This document shows positions 9,610 to 17,749 of a stretch of 37,333 nucleotides of DNA, piece by piece. Both the position numbers and the translations under genes were made by a program. This DNA is from Spirochaetaceae bacterium (GTDB lineage: Bacteria; Spirochaetota; Spirochaetia; DSM-27196; SLAA01): NCBI GenBank assembly GCA_007695055.1, contig REEM01000052.1:1-37333 (forward strand), read 5' to 3'. The stretch's first letter is position 1, and the number at the start of each line of letters is the position of its first letter. The notes below the pieces were generated by a model. It worked only from the letters and a program-made list of their open reading frames with translations. It had not been told where the DNA came from and ran no database searches.

Positions 9610-9638
9610 CGCCGCGGGTTGTAGAGCGACCCGCGGCG
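9610..9638. terminator. GC-rich hairpin between convergent slyD-like and fprA
   Basis: Perfect 10-bp arms CGCCGCGGGT and ACCCGCGGCG around a 9-base loop, between the two convergent stop codons. No T-tract flanks it, so it may be a weak bidirectional terminator or a 3'-end stabiliser. Confidence 0.5.
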
Positions 9639-9668
9639 GCATTCAGCCTCAGTCCCTTGCGGCAGTTA

Positions 9669-10919
9669 CTACTCGTCCTCGGTACTGGAAGACTCAAGCG
9701 CCCATAGCTTAACCTTCCGCGCCAGTTCTCGACCACGCTTACGAACAAGACTCAAATCTTCCTCGGTAGGACGACCATTGAATTCAACTGGCTCGACAAA
9801 GTCCCAGTTCATTTTGTTCTCGGTCAGGATCTTATCGAGCTCGCGTTGTGCACCGCCAGACCAGCCATAACTGCCAAAGCGAAATGCCTTGCGGTTGTAG
9901 GCCTTTTTCTTACCGATCTCGTCAATGACCGAGTGCATCGGTGGGAACATTTTGTATTCGTAGGTAGGCATCCCCAAGGCTACACCGGAGCACTGCCACA
10001 CGGAGTCCAGCACGTGACTGAGATTCGACTCAGGTACCCTGTGTACCCGCACAGGCACACCCTCGGCCTCTATTGCATTGACCAAGGGCCTTACCGCCAT
10101 CTCGGTCATGCCGTACATGCTGCCCCAGATCACCGCTACCTCAGGTTTTGCTGGCCCTTTGGAGTAGGCCGCTAAGCGTTTGTAGTCACGAATAATTCGG
10201 TAGGGGTCACGGCGCCAGACAATGCCGTGCCCAGGCGCAATAACCTTCACATCCAGTGCCTCTACCTTTTCTATTGCCTTGAGGGTTGGGTACGAGAAGG
10301 CAGCGACAATATTCGAGTAGTAGCGCTCGGTCTCACGTTGGAAGAACTCAATGAACTCCTCCCCAAGCGTGTCGTCGTAGGGCGCGTCATCGGATACGCT
10401 CCCAAAACTGCCAAATGCATCACACGGGAAAATGGTTCGGGAGAGCGTATCAAAGGTCGCCATTGTCTCGGGCCAATGGACGTTTGGAATGTCTTCAAAG
10501 GCCAGTACCCTGCCCGCGCCGAGATCCAGGGTATCACCGCTCCCCACCGTGACCACGTTATCTACGATACCATAGAAGGCGTCCAGGAGCTTTTTTGCCT
10601 TGACGCTGCAGTAGATCGTGAACTCACCCTTAAGTGCCTTGAAGGCGTCGAGCCACCCGGAGTGGTCCGGCTCCATGTGGTTGATAATGACATAGTCAAT
10701 GTCCTCAAGCTTAACGTTAATCTCATCAAGCTTTGCGAACAAGGTTTCGGGGACGCCGTCCCAGTTGCAGACCCCGTCGATAATTGCGCACTTCTCACCC
10801 TTAACGATGTATGAGTTAAGTGAAACTCCGTTTGGAATGGGCCAGAAGCCCTCGAATAGGATGTCCTCGATATTCGCCGACAAGCGATATACGCCGGGCA
10901 CCACCTCGCTCGTTTTCAT
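9669..10919 (-). CDS. fprA: FprA-family A-type flavoprotein (diiron flavodoxin oxygen/NO reductase)
   Basis: Soluble four-electron O2 (or NO) reductase used by anaerobes for oxidative or nitrosative defence. It has 416 residues. The N-terminal metallo-beta-lactamase-like domain has all diiron ligands: His81, Glu83, Asp85 and His86 in HMEPDHSG, His148 in NVHWPETM, Asp167 in FPCDAFG and His231 in APGHGIVW. The C-terminal flavodoxin domain starts near 260, with the FMN phosphate loop in GSMYGMTE and PTYEYKMFPPM downstream. No rubredoxin is fused or adjacent, so the electron donor is encoded elsewhere. AGAGGT lies 4 bases before the ATG, and a good promoter lies upstream. O2 versus NO preference cannot be read from sequence. 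Confidence 0.95.
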   Translation of the reverse strand: MKTSEVVPGVYRLSANIEDILFEGFWPIPNGVSLNSYIVKGEKCAIIDGVCNWDGVPETLFAKLDEINVKLEDIDYVIINHMEPDHSGWLDAFKALKGEFTIYCSVKAKKLLDAFYGIVDNVVTVGSGDTLDLGAGRVLAFEDIPNVHWPETMATFDTLSRTIFPCDAFGSFGSVSDDAPYDDTLGEEFIEFFQRETERYYSNIVAAFSYPTLKAIEKVEALDVKVIAPGHGIVWRRDPYRIIRDYKRLAAYSKGPAKPEVAVIWGSMYGMTEMAVRPLVNAIEAEGVPVRVHRVPESNLSHVLDSVWQCSGVALGMPTYEYKMFPPMHSVIDEIGKKKAYNRKAFRFGSYGWSGGAQRELDKILTENKMNWDFVEPVEFNGRPTEEDLSLVRKRGRELARKVKLWALESSSTEDE

Positions 10920-10948
10920 GCGGACCTCTTTGGTTTTGATTATCCTTC

Positions 10949-10977
10949 ACGATACTACCCACGCGACATGAAAGCAA
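10949..10977 (-). promoter_or_regulatory. Sigma70-like promoter of fprA
   Basis: Minus-strand TTGCTT and TATCGT with a 17-base spacer, giving a leader of about 25 bases that contains the AGAGGT ribosome-binding site. Confidence 0.5.
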
Positions 10978-11007
10978 GGGAAGCGCTTCTGACCTCAACG
11001 CCAAGGA

Positions 11008-11046
11008 GGCTACAAGCTCAGGCTACAAGCTCAGGCTACAAGCTCA
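11008..11046. repeat. Three tandem copies of a 13-bp unit at the TPR gene stop
   Basis: GGCTACAAGCTCA occurs three times head to tail without a mismatch. The third copy contains the minus-strand stop codon of the TPR gene, and the other two lie just beyond it, repeating the end-of-gene sequence. The unit is not a multiple of three. The 15-mer CAAGCTCAGGCTACA formed by adjoining units recurs at 26905-26919. Confidence 0.9.
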
Positions 11047-12265
11047 GCTCGTCGGCGAGCTCACTCTCCACCTGCTGAATGACCTGCTCAAGCTGCGCCT
11101 GCTCTCGCTGTAGGCCCAAGTCTCTATACAGCCGCAATGCGTTTCGGTAGGCATCTAAGGCCTCTTCTCGACGGCCTTGCGACCCGAGAATGCCCCCTTG
11201 CACAGAGTAGGCCCCTGCCAAGCGTCGATTGGACTGTGAGTCACGCAAATTGTTGATGGACACCTCAATAATGCGGGTCGCTTCGCCAACCCGACCAAGA
11301 AGCAGGAATACTCGAGCAAGCTCGGTACCCGCCATTCCGGCACCGCTGCGTGAGCCGGCACTCAGGAAGTTGGTAATGGCGTTCTCAAGGTAACTCACCG
11401 CGGCCATTGGGCGGCCGAGATTCATGTAGGTCAAGCCGATATTAAATGAGGTATTTGCATAGTCATGCAAATTGTTGGTTCGCTCGTAATACTCGGAGGC
11501 CGCCTCGTACTTCTCGAGTGCGCGATCAAGTTCACCCAAACCGATGTAGTAGTTACCGTAGGTCCGCAGAACAGTGCCCATGCCATTGTCATGTCCCTGG
11601 GCCTCATAAATACCACGGGCTCGGTCAAGGAGGCCCGGCACAGGATCAAGTTGGCCAAGTTTGTAGTTGATCATAGCAGCCTCAGCCAGGGCGGAGGCGA
11701 GGTGTAACTCGTCGTCAAAATAGTCTTCAAGCTCTAGGGCTCGATCAATGCTCCGCTGGCCAGCCTCCAGCATTCCGTATCCATGTTGTACAGAAGCCAA
11801 GAGTCGCCGTGAGTTGAGCTCCTCTACAGGCAGTCCTAAGGTGCGGTAGTTCTCACCAGCGTTTCCGAGTAGGCGAATTGCTTCTCGAGCTCTCCCCTGT
11901 TGGTAACGAGCCAGTGCCAACAGCTCAATCAACGCGGCACCGTCTGCATGCGGAGCTGCGGCATCGGCCCTCACTCCAAGGTACTCAAGAAGCGGAACAG
12001 CTCGCGGCCCATCCTGTGCCTGCAACAACTCTTGCACAAAGGCTACACCATGTACAAAGGCACGCTCGTCTGTTTCGCGCTGCAATACCCTGGACGCGCC
12101 CTCCGGCCCTGCCTCCCTGAGTTCATTCAGCAGCCTCTCATTCAGCGTATCCGCAGCAATGACTGGAGGGCGCATGCTCATAACCAAGCCCAGTACCAGC
12201 AGAAGAACCAGCATAGGAATGGCTTTGGGAATTAGGGTAACGTGCGTTCGAGGACGTGCTCTCAT
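11036..12265 (-). CDS. Secreted tetratricopeptide-repeat protein
   Basis: A 409-residue exported protein. An Arg/Lys-bearing N-terminus and hydrophobic segment at about 12-37 (IPMLVLLLVLGLVMSM) form a signal peptide or anchor, ending near VIAAD. From about residue 110 to the end it is built of helical TPR-like repeats, for example LGELDRALEKYEAASEYYE, LGRPMAAVSYLENAI and GRREEALDAYRNALRLYRD. No catalytic domain is present, so a scaffold or partner-binding role is likely. It diverges from the patatin gene across the region containing a 14-bp minisatellite. AGGA directly precedes the ATG. The specific function is unknown. Confidence 0.85.
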   Translation of the reverse strand: MRARPRTHVTLIPKAIPMLVLLLVLGLVMSMRPPVIAADTLNERLLNELREAGPEGASRVLQRETDERAFVHGVAFVQELLQAQDGPRAVPLLEYLGVRADAAAPHADGAALIELLALARYQQGRAREAIRLLGNAGENYRTLGLPVEELNSRRLLASVQHGYGMLEAGQRSIDRALELEDYFDDELHLASALAEAAMINYKLGQLDPVPGLLDRARGIYEAQGHDNGMGTVLRTYGNYYIGLGELDRALEKYEAASEYYERTNNLHDYANTSFNIGLTYMNLGRPMAAVSYLENAITNFLSAGSRSGAGMAGTELARVFLLLGRVGEATRIIEVSINNLRDSQSNRRLAGAYSVQGGILGSQGRREEALDAYRNALRLYRDLGLQREQAQLEQVIQQVESELADELSL

Positions 12266-12313
12266 TCCTAAAACCTCGTATACTTGAGCCTGGGAGTCAA
12301 GTCCTTCGCTCGT

Positions 12314-12383
12314 GGCCCACGGTACTCGGCCCGCGGTACTCGGTACTCGCTCCTCAGCCCGCGGTACTCGGCCCGCGGTACCC
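12314..12383. repeat. 14-bp minisatellite, five units, between divergent genes
   Basis: Five consecutive 14-base units with consensus GGCCCGCGGTACTC. Units 1, 2, 4 and 5 differ from the consensus by at most one base, and unit 3 is degenerate. It lies upstream of both the TPR gene and the patatin gene, but outside the patatin promoter at 12405-12433. Each good unit contains the palindrome CCGCGG. It is not coding. Confidence 0.9.
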
Positions 12384-12404
12384 GAGTGTCAACCCAGATT
12401 AGAG

Positions 12405-12433
12405 GTGACATGCGGCGACACACAAACTATTAT
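12405..12433 (+). promoter_or_regulatory. Sigma70-like promoter of the patatin gene
   Basis: GTGACA and TATTAT with a 17-base spacer. The -10 box ends 11 bases before ATG 12445, so the predicted leader is only about 4-5 bases and has no Shine-Dalgarno sequence. Confidence 0.55.
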
Positions 12434-12444
12434 TCGGGTACGGC

Positions 12445-14784
12445 ATGCTGAAACTACATCTTCATTGGCAGAAACACAGATACTCACCACGACACCCAGC
12501 TTACCCAGGCGTGGTATTTCTTATTGCATTGCTTATGATACATCTGAGCCCATTCCAGCTCGTGGCCGAGGAGCCATCTGAGGGAGGTGAGCCAGCCTCG
12601 GACAGAAATAACACTGTGCTGGAGTTCAGCGGCAGCGAACCCACGGTGGCATTGGTGCTCTCCGGAGGCGGGGCACTTGGCTTTGCCCATATTGGGGTTA
12701 TTGAACTCATAGAGGATTTAAATCTTCCTATAGATATTGTGGTTGGCACCAGTATGGGAGCAATTGCTGGCGGTCTGTACGCTACCGGATATAGTGCCCA
12801 AGACATGGCCGAGGTTGTCGGCGGCATCGACTGGATCGGGATATTTGTGGAGACCCCAGCCCGTAGTCGCTTTAGCTTTCGGGAAAAGGCAGACTCCCGC
12901 GTATATGTTGCGCGCGTAGATTTTGAACGCAGCGGCGGCCTCATGCTCTCACCAGGCATTATTAGTGGGCAACGCGTTCTGAATCTCCTGGCATTACTGA
13001 CCGTCGAGTACGCCGACGAAGACGACTTCGACGCCCTACCCCGACGCTTCCGAGCCGTAGCTGCCGATATCGGAACCGGGGAAGAAGTCGTGATAGATTC
13101 CGGGTCCCTTGCCGCGGCAATGCGCGCATCCATGGCGGTACCGGGTGTGTTTGAACCCATTGAACTCAACGGACGAATGCTGGTTGACGGTGGCATTGTC
13201 AATAACTTGCCAACCGACATTGCCAAAAGCCTGGGCGCCGACATCATTATTGCGGTGGACCTTGAACCTGAGCTACGCCCCGGAAAGGACCTTCGCGGCG
13301 TCTCGGACGTCACGGCCCAAACACTGTCACTCTTAATTGACCGCAACAAAGAGGGGAAACGAGATATTGCCGACATTGTCATATCCCCTGATCTCCAAGG
13401 CTATACCGCAGCAAGCTTTGGAAACTCACCCGAGCTCATTGAGCGCGGGCGCGCAGCTGCAGAACTCCATAGAGAAGAACTTGAGCAGTTAGCGGAACAG
13501 ATCAAAGCGGTACGAGGCAGGCCAGAGCGCGTAGAGCGCAAACGGCTGCGGGAAGTAGTCCTGAGCGGTGTACGCATAGAAGGAGCCGTTCCCCAGGACG
13601 CTCAACGCATTCGTGACCTCCTAGATCTCCAGGTAGGTAGTCCTATTCAACTTGAACAGCTTCATTCCCAGGTCGCTGAACTCACCAACGAGACAGCGTA
13701 TCGTTCGGTACGCTACGACCTTAGTCGCCAGGATGAGTCCCAGGCCGAGCTTCGCATCATGCTCGAACCAAGACGCCAATCTGACTATCTTATTCGACTT
13801 GGCTTTGCCTATGAATCCCACTTCACCGACATTGATGAAGAGCAGTTTGTGCTTGCCCTCAACGCTGCTGCAACAGGACTCACCACAACCGGCTCGCAGC
13901 TGTCTCTAACCCAAGAACTTGGCCGTAGCCAACGCACCCTACTGGAATACCATCAGCCAATTGCTGGACCGTACTACATCCACGCACTGACGCGCTTAGA
14001 CAACCTCCTTACAACACAGCATGAGACCGGTGACCCAAACGAGCAGTACCGTACTACCGCTGGCACGGCGGAAATGCGCGCCGGGCTAACCCTCTTGAGC
14101 TACGCACATATGTACCTGGCCTACAGTGTAGCTGGGGTCTATTCGCGACCACGATATAGCAAGGATGTGTCCGAGCCGTCCTTCGAAGGACGTGTTGCTG
14201 GCATGACCGCTGCGTTTGAGTTTGACTCACTAGATCGGTTCCCCTTCCCGGATCGAGGCGCCTACTACACGATGCGCTTCAGCGACTATGCAGACCACTT
14301 TGGAAGTGAACTCGAGTACCGCCGTGCTGGCATTAACTATCGACGCTACTTCTCACTCACTGACCGAAACGTCGTTTCACTGCATCTGCGCGGCGAGGGA
14401 TCATTCGACACCCAAGCTCCAATCTGGGACTCGGCCTGGCTTGGTGGTCGTGAAGATCTATTTGGCTATGACCGTTTTGAACGCCGCGCACACCACTTAG
14501 CACTGGCTGGCGTGGAGTACCGATTCCGGCTGCCGAATCTCCCCGAACCAGCGCGTGAGCGGGTTTTCATTGCGCTCAGAGCAAACGCAGCGGCTCGAAG
14601 TCTTGGCGACGGGTACGACTTCCTCAATGATCTGGGTACGGCGAGCACCGAGAACCTGGATATACTCTGGGGCACCGGACTTGGACTTGGTGTACGCACC
14701 CCCATTGGGGCGGTTCAGGTAGACGCCGCTCTACGAGACGGCCCGGAGCTTCGGTTCTATGCATCGGTGGGCAACCACTTTTAG
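12445..14784 (+). CDS. Patatin-like phospholipase fused to POTRA and Omp85-type barrel (type Vd secretion, PlpD-like)
   Basis: Predicted outer-membrane lipase of 779 residues. A long basic N-terminus and hydrophobic signal segment (about 22-40) precede the patatin domain (about 66-350). The oxyanion loop is SGGGALGF (73-80), the nucleophile Ser103 sits in GTSMG, and the catalytic Asp248 in DGG. All are intact, so phospholipase A activity is expected. A single POTRA-like domain (about 370-450, VVLSGVRIEG onward) is followed by a 16-strand-type Omp85 barrel. It ends in a phenylalanine, the usual outer-membrane C-terminal signature. In PlpD-type proteins the barrel displays the lipase at the surface. 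Its presence requires an outer membrane and Bam machinery. Confidence 0.92.
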   Translation: MLKLHLHWQKHRYSPRHPAYPGVVFLIALLMIHLSPFQLVAEEPSEGGEPASDRNNTVLEFSGSEPTVALVLSGGGALGFAHIGVIELIEDLNLPIDIVVGTSMGAIAGGLYATGYSAQDMAEVVGGIDWIGIFVETPARSRFSFREKADSRVYVARVDFERSGGLMLSPGIISGQRVLNLLALLTVEYADEDDFDALPRRFRAVAADIGTGEEVVIDSGSLAAAMRASMAVPGVFEPIELNGRMLVDGGIVNNLPTDIAKSLGADIIIAVDLEPELRPGKDLRGVSDVTAQTLSLLIDRNKEGKRDIADIVISPDLQGYTAASFGNSPELIERGRAAAELHREELEQLAEQIKAVRGRPERVERKRLREVVLSGVRIEGAVPQDAQRIRDLLDLQVGSPIQLEQLHSQVAELTNETAYRSVRYDLSRQDESQAELRIMLEPRRQSDYLIRLGFAYESHFTDIDEEQFVLALNAAATGLTTTGSQLSLTQELGRSQRTLLEYHQPIAGPYYIHALTRLDNLLTTQHETGDPNEQYRTTAGTAEMRAGLTLLSYAHMYLAYSVAGVYSRPRYSKDVSEPSFEGRVAGMTAAFEFDSLDRFPFPDRGAYYTMRFSDYADHFGSELEYRRAGINYRRYFSLTDRNVVSLHLRGEGSFDTQAPIWDSAWLGGREDLFGYDRFERRAHHLALAGVEYRFRLPNLPEPARERVFIALRANAAARSLGDGYDFLNDLGTASTENLDILWGTGLGLGVRTPIGAVQVDAALRDGPELRFYASVGNHF

Positions 14785-14849
14785 GCGGGGGCGCACCCAA
14801 AATAGGGAGCCTTTCGCCAACCCTGGCTCTTATGGTAGGCTGAAACATC

Positions 14850-16160
14850 ATGCATACAACCGAAAAGCAGGTGCTCCGGCTAGGTATTGCGGGGCATGCC
14901 TTAGTTCACCTTTTTGAAGGCGTCACACCGCCCCTTATTCCGCTGCTCGCCCGTGAGTTCAACACCAGCTATCTGGCTCTAGGCGCGGTTGTCACGCTCT
15001 TCGGATACCTTTTTGGCTTTGGCTCAATTCCGGCAGGCTACCTCACAGACCGAGTCGGGCCGCGCCGCCTCATTAGCATATATCTTGTTGGCGCTGGCGT
15101 AGTCTCTCTGCTGTTTCCCCTTGCTCGTTCATTGTTGATGTACGCATTCTTCACCGCACTCATTGGACTGTTCGCCAGCAGTTATCATGCCGCAGGCAAC
15201 ACCTTGATCAGTCGCACGGTGAGCGAGAAAGGCAAGGCCTTTGGCATTCACGGAATAGCCGGAAGCATAGGCACTGCTCTGGTGCCAGCCCTTGCCGCCG
15301 GGTTGGCGGCGCTTGGTGGGTGGCGCGCTCCGCACCTTGTGTTTGGTGTGTTGAGTATTGGACTCGGAGTTCTGTCCCTGCGAGTACCAGAAGCCCCGGC
15401 CGCGATCGCCCCCCAGACACCCGCTCCCACATCGACCACCTCAGCCACATCGACCTCTTCTGCTGCCTCTGCTGCCTCAGCCACGGCCGCCACCTCTGCT
15501 ACTCCTGCTGCAGGACCCAAAGCCAGGCGGCCGCTCGGGCCTGTTCCGGCGCGCTACCTTGTAGCCTTCTGGCTTGGTACCGGCCTGTTCGGACTCGCCA
15601 TGCGCGGAGTACTGACCTTTCTTCCTGCATACCTGGGAGAGAGTTTTGCACTGTTTGGTGAGGGAAATGGGATCGATATTGTCACTCTCGGCGGGGTCAG
15701 CGCCACAGTAGTACTGCTATCAGGCGCGGTGGGGCAGTACCTTGGAGGAATTGCCGCGGACAAGTATAGCGGTGAGACCTTGTATGTGCTTATTCTGCTC
15801 ATGTCTTCGCTGCTCCTCCCCTTTATGGCCCTGAGCTCGGGTTTCGCATTAGTTGCAATTGGAATAGTGTTTGCACTCTTCGGCTTTGCCGTACAGCCGG
15901 TACAGAACTTTCTGCTTGTCAGGTATGTACATCCTGAATCTCATGGAAAGATGTTTGGCATACACTTTTTCCTCGTCTTTGGTGTGGGCTCGGCTGGTGC
16001 GGTTGTGTCAGGATACCTGGCCGATGTATTTGGACTCGCATCTGTCTTCCTGGGAATGGGGTTATTCTCGACTGTCGCAACCCTGTGCATTTTGTACCTA
16101 CACCTGAGTGTTCGGGCGGGACTGCCTGCAAGCCCGGTCACTCCCACGGAGGTGTCTTAA
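14850..16160 (+). CDS. MFS transporter, Fsr (fosmidomycin-resistance)-like
   Basis: A 436-residue, 12-helix major facilitator. The opening GIAGHALVHLFEGVTPPLIPLLAREF resembles fosmidomycin-resistance (Fsr) type exporters, and AGYLTDRVGPRRLI is motif A. An Ala/Ser/Thr-rich, low-complexity linker of about 35 residues (about 190-225) joins the two six-helix halves. It is encoded by degenerate GC-rich triplets and is unusually long for the family. The stop is 3 bases before the Fpg-HAD gene, so the two are co-transcribed. A TAGGCT box lies 8 bases before the ATG and there is no clear ribosome-binding site. Substrate unknown. Confidence 0.85.
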   Translation: MHTTEKQVLRLGIAGHALVHLFEGVTPPLIPLLAREFNTSYLALGAVVTLFGYLFGFGSIPAGYLTDRVGPRRLISIYLVGAGVVSLLFPLARSLLMYAFFTALIGLFASSYHAAGNTLISRTVSEKGKAFGIHGIAGSIGTALVPALAAGLAALGGWRAPHLVFGVLSIGLGVLSLRVPEAPAAIAPQTPAPTSTTSATSTSSAASAASATAATSATPAAGPKARRPLGPVPARYLVAFWLGTGLFGLAMRGVLTFLPAYLGESFALFGEGNGIDIVTLGGVSATVVLLSGAVGQYLGGIAADKYSGETLYVLILLMSSLLLPFMALSSGFALVAIGIVFALFGFAVQPVQNFLLVRYVHPESHGKMFGIHFFLVFGVGSAGAVVSGYLADVFGLASVFLGMGLFSTVATLCILYLHLSVRAGLPASPVTPTEVS

Positions 16161-16163
16161 GCC

Positions 16164-17699
16164 ATGCCTGAACTTCCTGAGGTGGAGAACACCGTCAACG
16201 ATCTACGAGAGGCTGGCATAACCGGTAGCCGCATCACCGCGGTTACGGTCACCTGGTCACGCACTGTAGGTGGCGACTCGGATGCCTTTTGCAGTCAACT
16301 ACATGGCCGCAAACTCCAAACTGTCACCCGGCGTGGAAAGTTCATTGTACTTATCTTTGACGGCGACCTGGTCGGACTCCTACACCTCCGTATGAGTGGA
16401 CGCCTCAGCATTGAGGCGTCCGAGACTTTGTCGGGTGCTTACGACCGTGTAACCCTGGCACTTGATTCTGGGAAAACTGATTCCGGGACCCCTGAATCCG
16501 GCCGGGAGTTGCGTTTTCACGACCCTCGAAAGTTTGGTCGCTTCTTGCTGTACAGCAGTGCAGACGCTGATCAGGTGCTCAGCAGGCTTGGAGTGGAGCC
16601 ACTCGACCGGAAAGCCTTCTCGCTTGAGGTGCTCAGCAGGCAACTCAAGGGGCGACGGCGGAGAATTAAGCCTTTACTGCTGGACCAGCGCGTTGTGGCT
16701 GGACTTGGAAATATCTACGCAGATGAAAGTCTGTGGGAAGCTGGTATTCATCCGGCACGCAGCGCCGCATCACTCCAGCAAGGGGAGATTGGAGCACTGG
16801 TAGCGGCAATACCGCGCGTGCTTGAACGGGCCCTTGCCGCGGGAGGCACCAGCCTTGGCAAGGGACAAAGCAATTACCGGCTTCCCTCGGGTAGAAGCTC
16901 CAAAGGTCAGAACGGACTGCAGGTTTACGGCCGAGCCGGTGCCGCATGCTCACAATGCGGTGGAAGCATTGCCCGCAGCATGTTGGCGCAGCGCTCAACT
17001 CACTACTGTCCGCGGTGCCAACCCGAGGCTCGGATCCGGGGCGTTCTGCTGGACATGGACGGCACCATGATAGAGACTGAGCGCATCCTCATTGGCTCTT
17101 TTCAGCAGGCAGCTGCGGAATGGGGGCTTCATTTGGCCTATGAAGACCTGCTCGCTACCATAGGCAAGACAGCAGAGGTTTCACGCGAGATTCTTCGGGA
17201 GATGTTGGGTGAGGTGGTGAGTTTTGAACGCTGTAGTAAGCGAGCCGAAGAGTTGGCGATGGAAGCCATTGCGCTCCAGGGCATTGCGCGGCGGCCCGGT
17301 CTGGACGAGTTTCTGGACGAGCTCAACCGCCAAGGCATTCCGCACGCCGTCGCAACCTCTACCCACCGCCGCGAGGCAGAGTATATGTTGACACAGGCTG
17401 GCATCCGCGACAGATTCAGCACCGTGGTGTGCGGCGACGAGGTCAGCAATGGCAAACCCGCGCCGGAGATCTATCAACGAGCGGCCGCACAGCTTGGCTT
17501 AGAAGCACGCGACTGCCTTGCAATTGAAGACTCAGAGCCGGGCATCAGAGCAGCGGCAGCCGCGGGCGCTCACGCCGTCCTTATTCCGGACTTGGTTCAG
17601 CCGAGTTCCCGAGCACGTTTTGTGGCAGCTCGTGTATGCGCCACACTTGCTGAGGTGACAGCCTTACTACGCGAAGGCGCTTTGCTCTACACACCTTAG
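16164..17699 (+). CDS. mutM: Formamidopyrimidine-DNA glycosylase (Fpg/MutM) fused to a HAD-superfamily phosphatase
   Basis: One uninterrupted frame of 511 residues with two enzymes. Residues 1-287 are Fpg, which excises 8-oxoguanine and FapyG. They include the catalytic N-terminus MPELPEVE (Pro2 after Met removal, Glu3), Lys59 in RRGKF, DPRKFG (120-125), GLGNIYADESL (180-190) and a C-terminal zinc finger with Cys262, 265, 282 and 285. Residues 290-511 are a class IA, beta-phosphoglucomutase-like HAD hydrolase: Asp297 and Asp299 in LLDMDGT, ATSTH at 397-401, Lys431 in NGKPAP, and EDSEPG from 455. Both active sites look complete. Fpg alone is about 270 residues, so the HAD part is a true addition, not a frameshift read-through. 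The HAD substrate is unknown; an oxidised nucleotide or a sugar phosphate are possibilities. Confidence 0.93.
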   Translation: MPELPEVENTVNDLREAGITGSRITAVTVTWSRTVGGDSDAFCSQLHGRKLQTVTRRGKFIVLIFDGDLVGLLHLRMSGRLSIEASETLSGAYDRVTLALDSGKTDSGTPESGRELRFHDPRKFGRFLLYSSADADQVLSRLGVEPLDRKAFSLEVLSRQLKGRRRRIKPLLLDQRVVAGLGNIYADESLWEAGIHPARSAASLQQGEIGALVAAIPRVLERALAAGGTSLGKGQSNYRLPSGRSSKGQNGLQVYGRAGAACSQCGGSIARSMLAQRSTHYCPRCQPEARIRGVLLDMDGTMIETERILIGSFQQAAAEWGLHLAYEDLLATIGKTAEVSREILREMLGEVVSFERCSKRAEELAMEAIALQGIARRPGLDEFLDELNRQGIPHAVATSTHRREAEYMLTQAGIRDRFSTVVCGDEVSNGKPAPEIYQRAAAQLGLEARDCLAIEDSEPGIRAAAAAGAHAVLIPDLVQPSSRARFVAARVCATLAEVTALLREGALLYTP

Positions 17700-17735
17700 G
17701 TGTATTCCCTCCTTTTCCTTGGTCTGTGTGTGCGT

Positions 17736-17741
17736 TATATT
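17736..17741 (+). promoter_or_regulatory. -10-like box TATATT before the YD-repeat gene
   Basis: TATATT ends 8 bases before ATG 17750, with AGAGGA directly against the ATG, which is too close for an ordinary Shine-Dalgarno. The -35 region (TTTTCC with a 17-base spacer) is poor. Confidence 0.35.
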
Positions 17742-17749
17742 GAAGAGGA

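Noticed and set aside
11008-11046. CRISPR-like array
   Set aside because: The 13-bp units are contiguous with no spacers, and no cas genes are present; it is a simple tandem repeat. The 14-bp array at 12314-12383 was rejected as CRISPR for the same reason.
12501-13382. Minus-strand frame of 293 codons rich in Ser and Pro
   Set aside because: Antisense to the patatin domain with its intact catalytic motifs; composition is typical of a shadow frame.
17030-17060. Frameshift or missing stop joining mutM and a separate HAD gene
   Set aside because: The frame is continuous, the Fpg zinc finger is complete and is followed by a short linker into the HAD motif I; no internal start with a ribosome-binding site is evident. 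Kept as a real fusion, with re-sequencing suggested.
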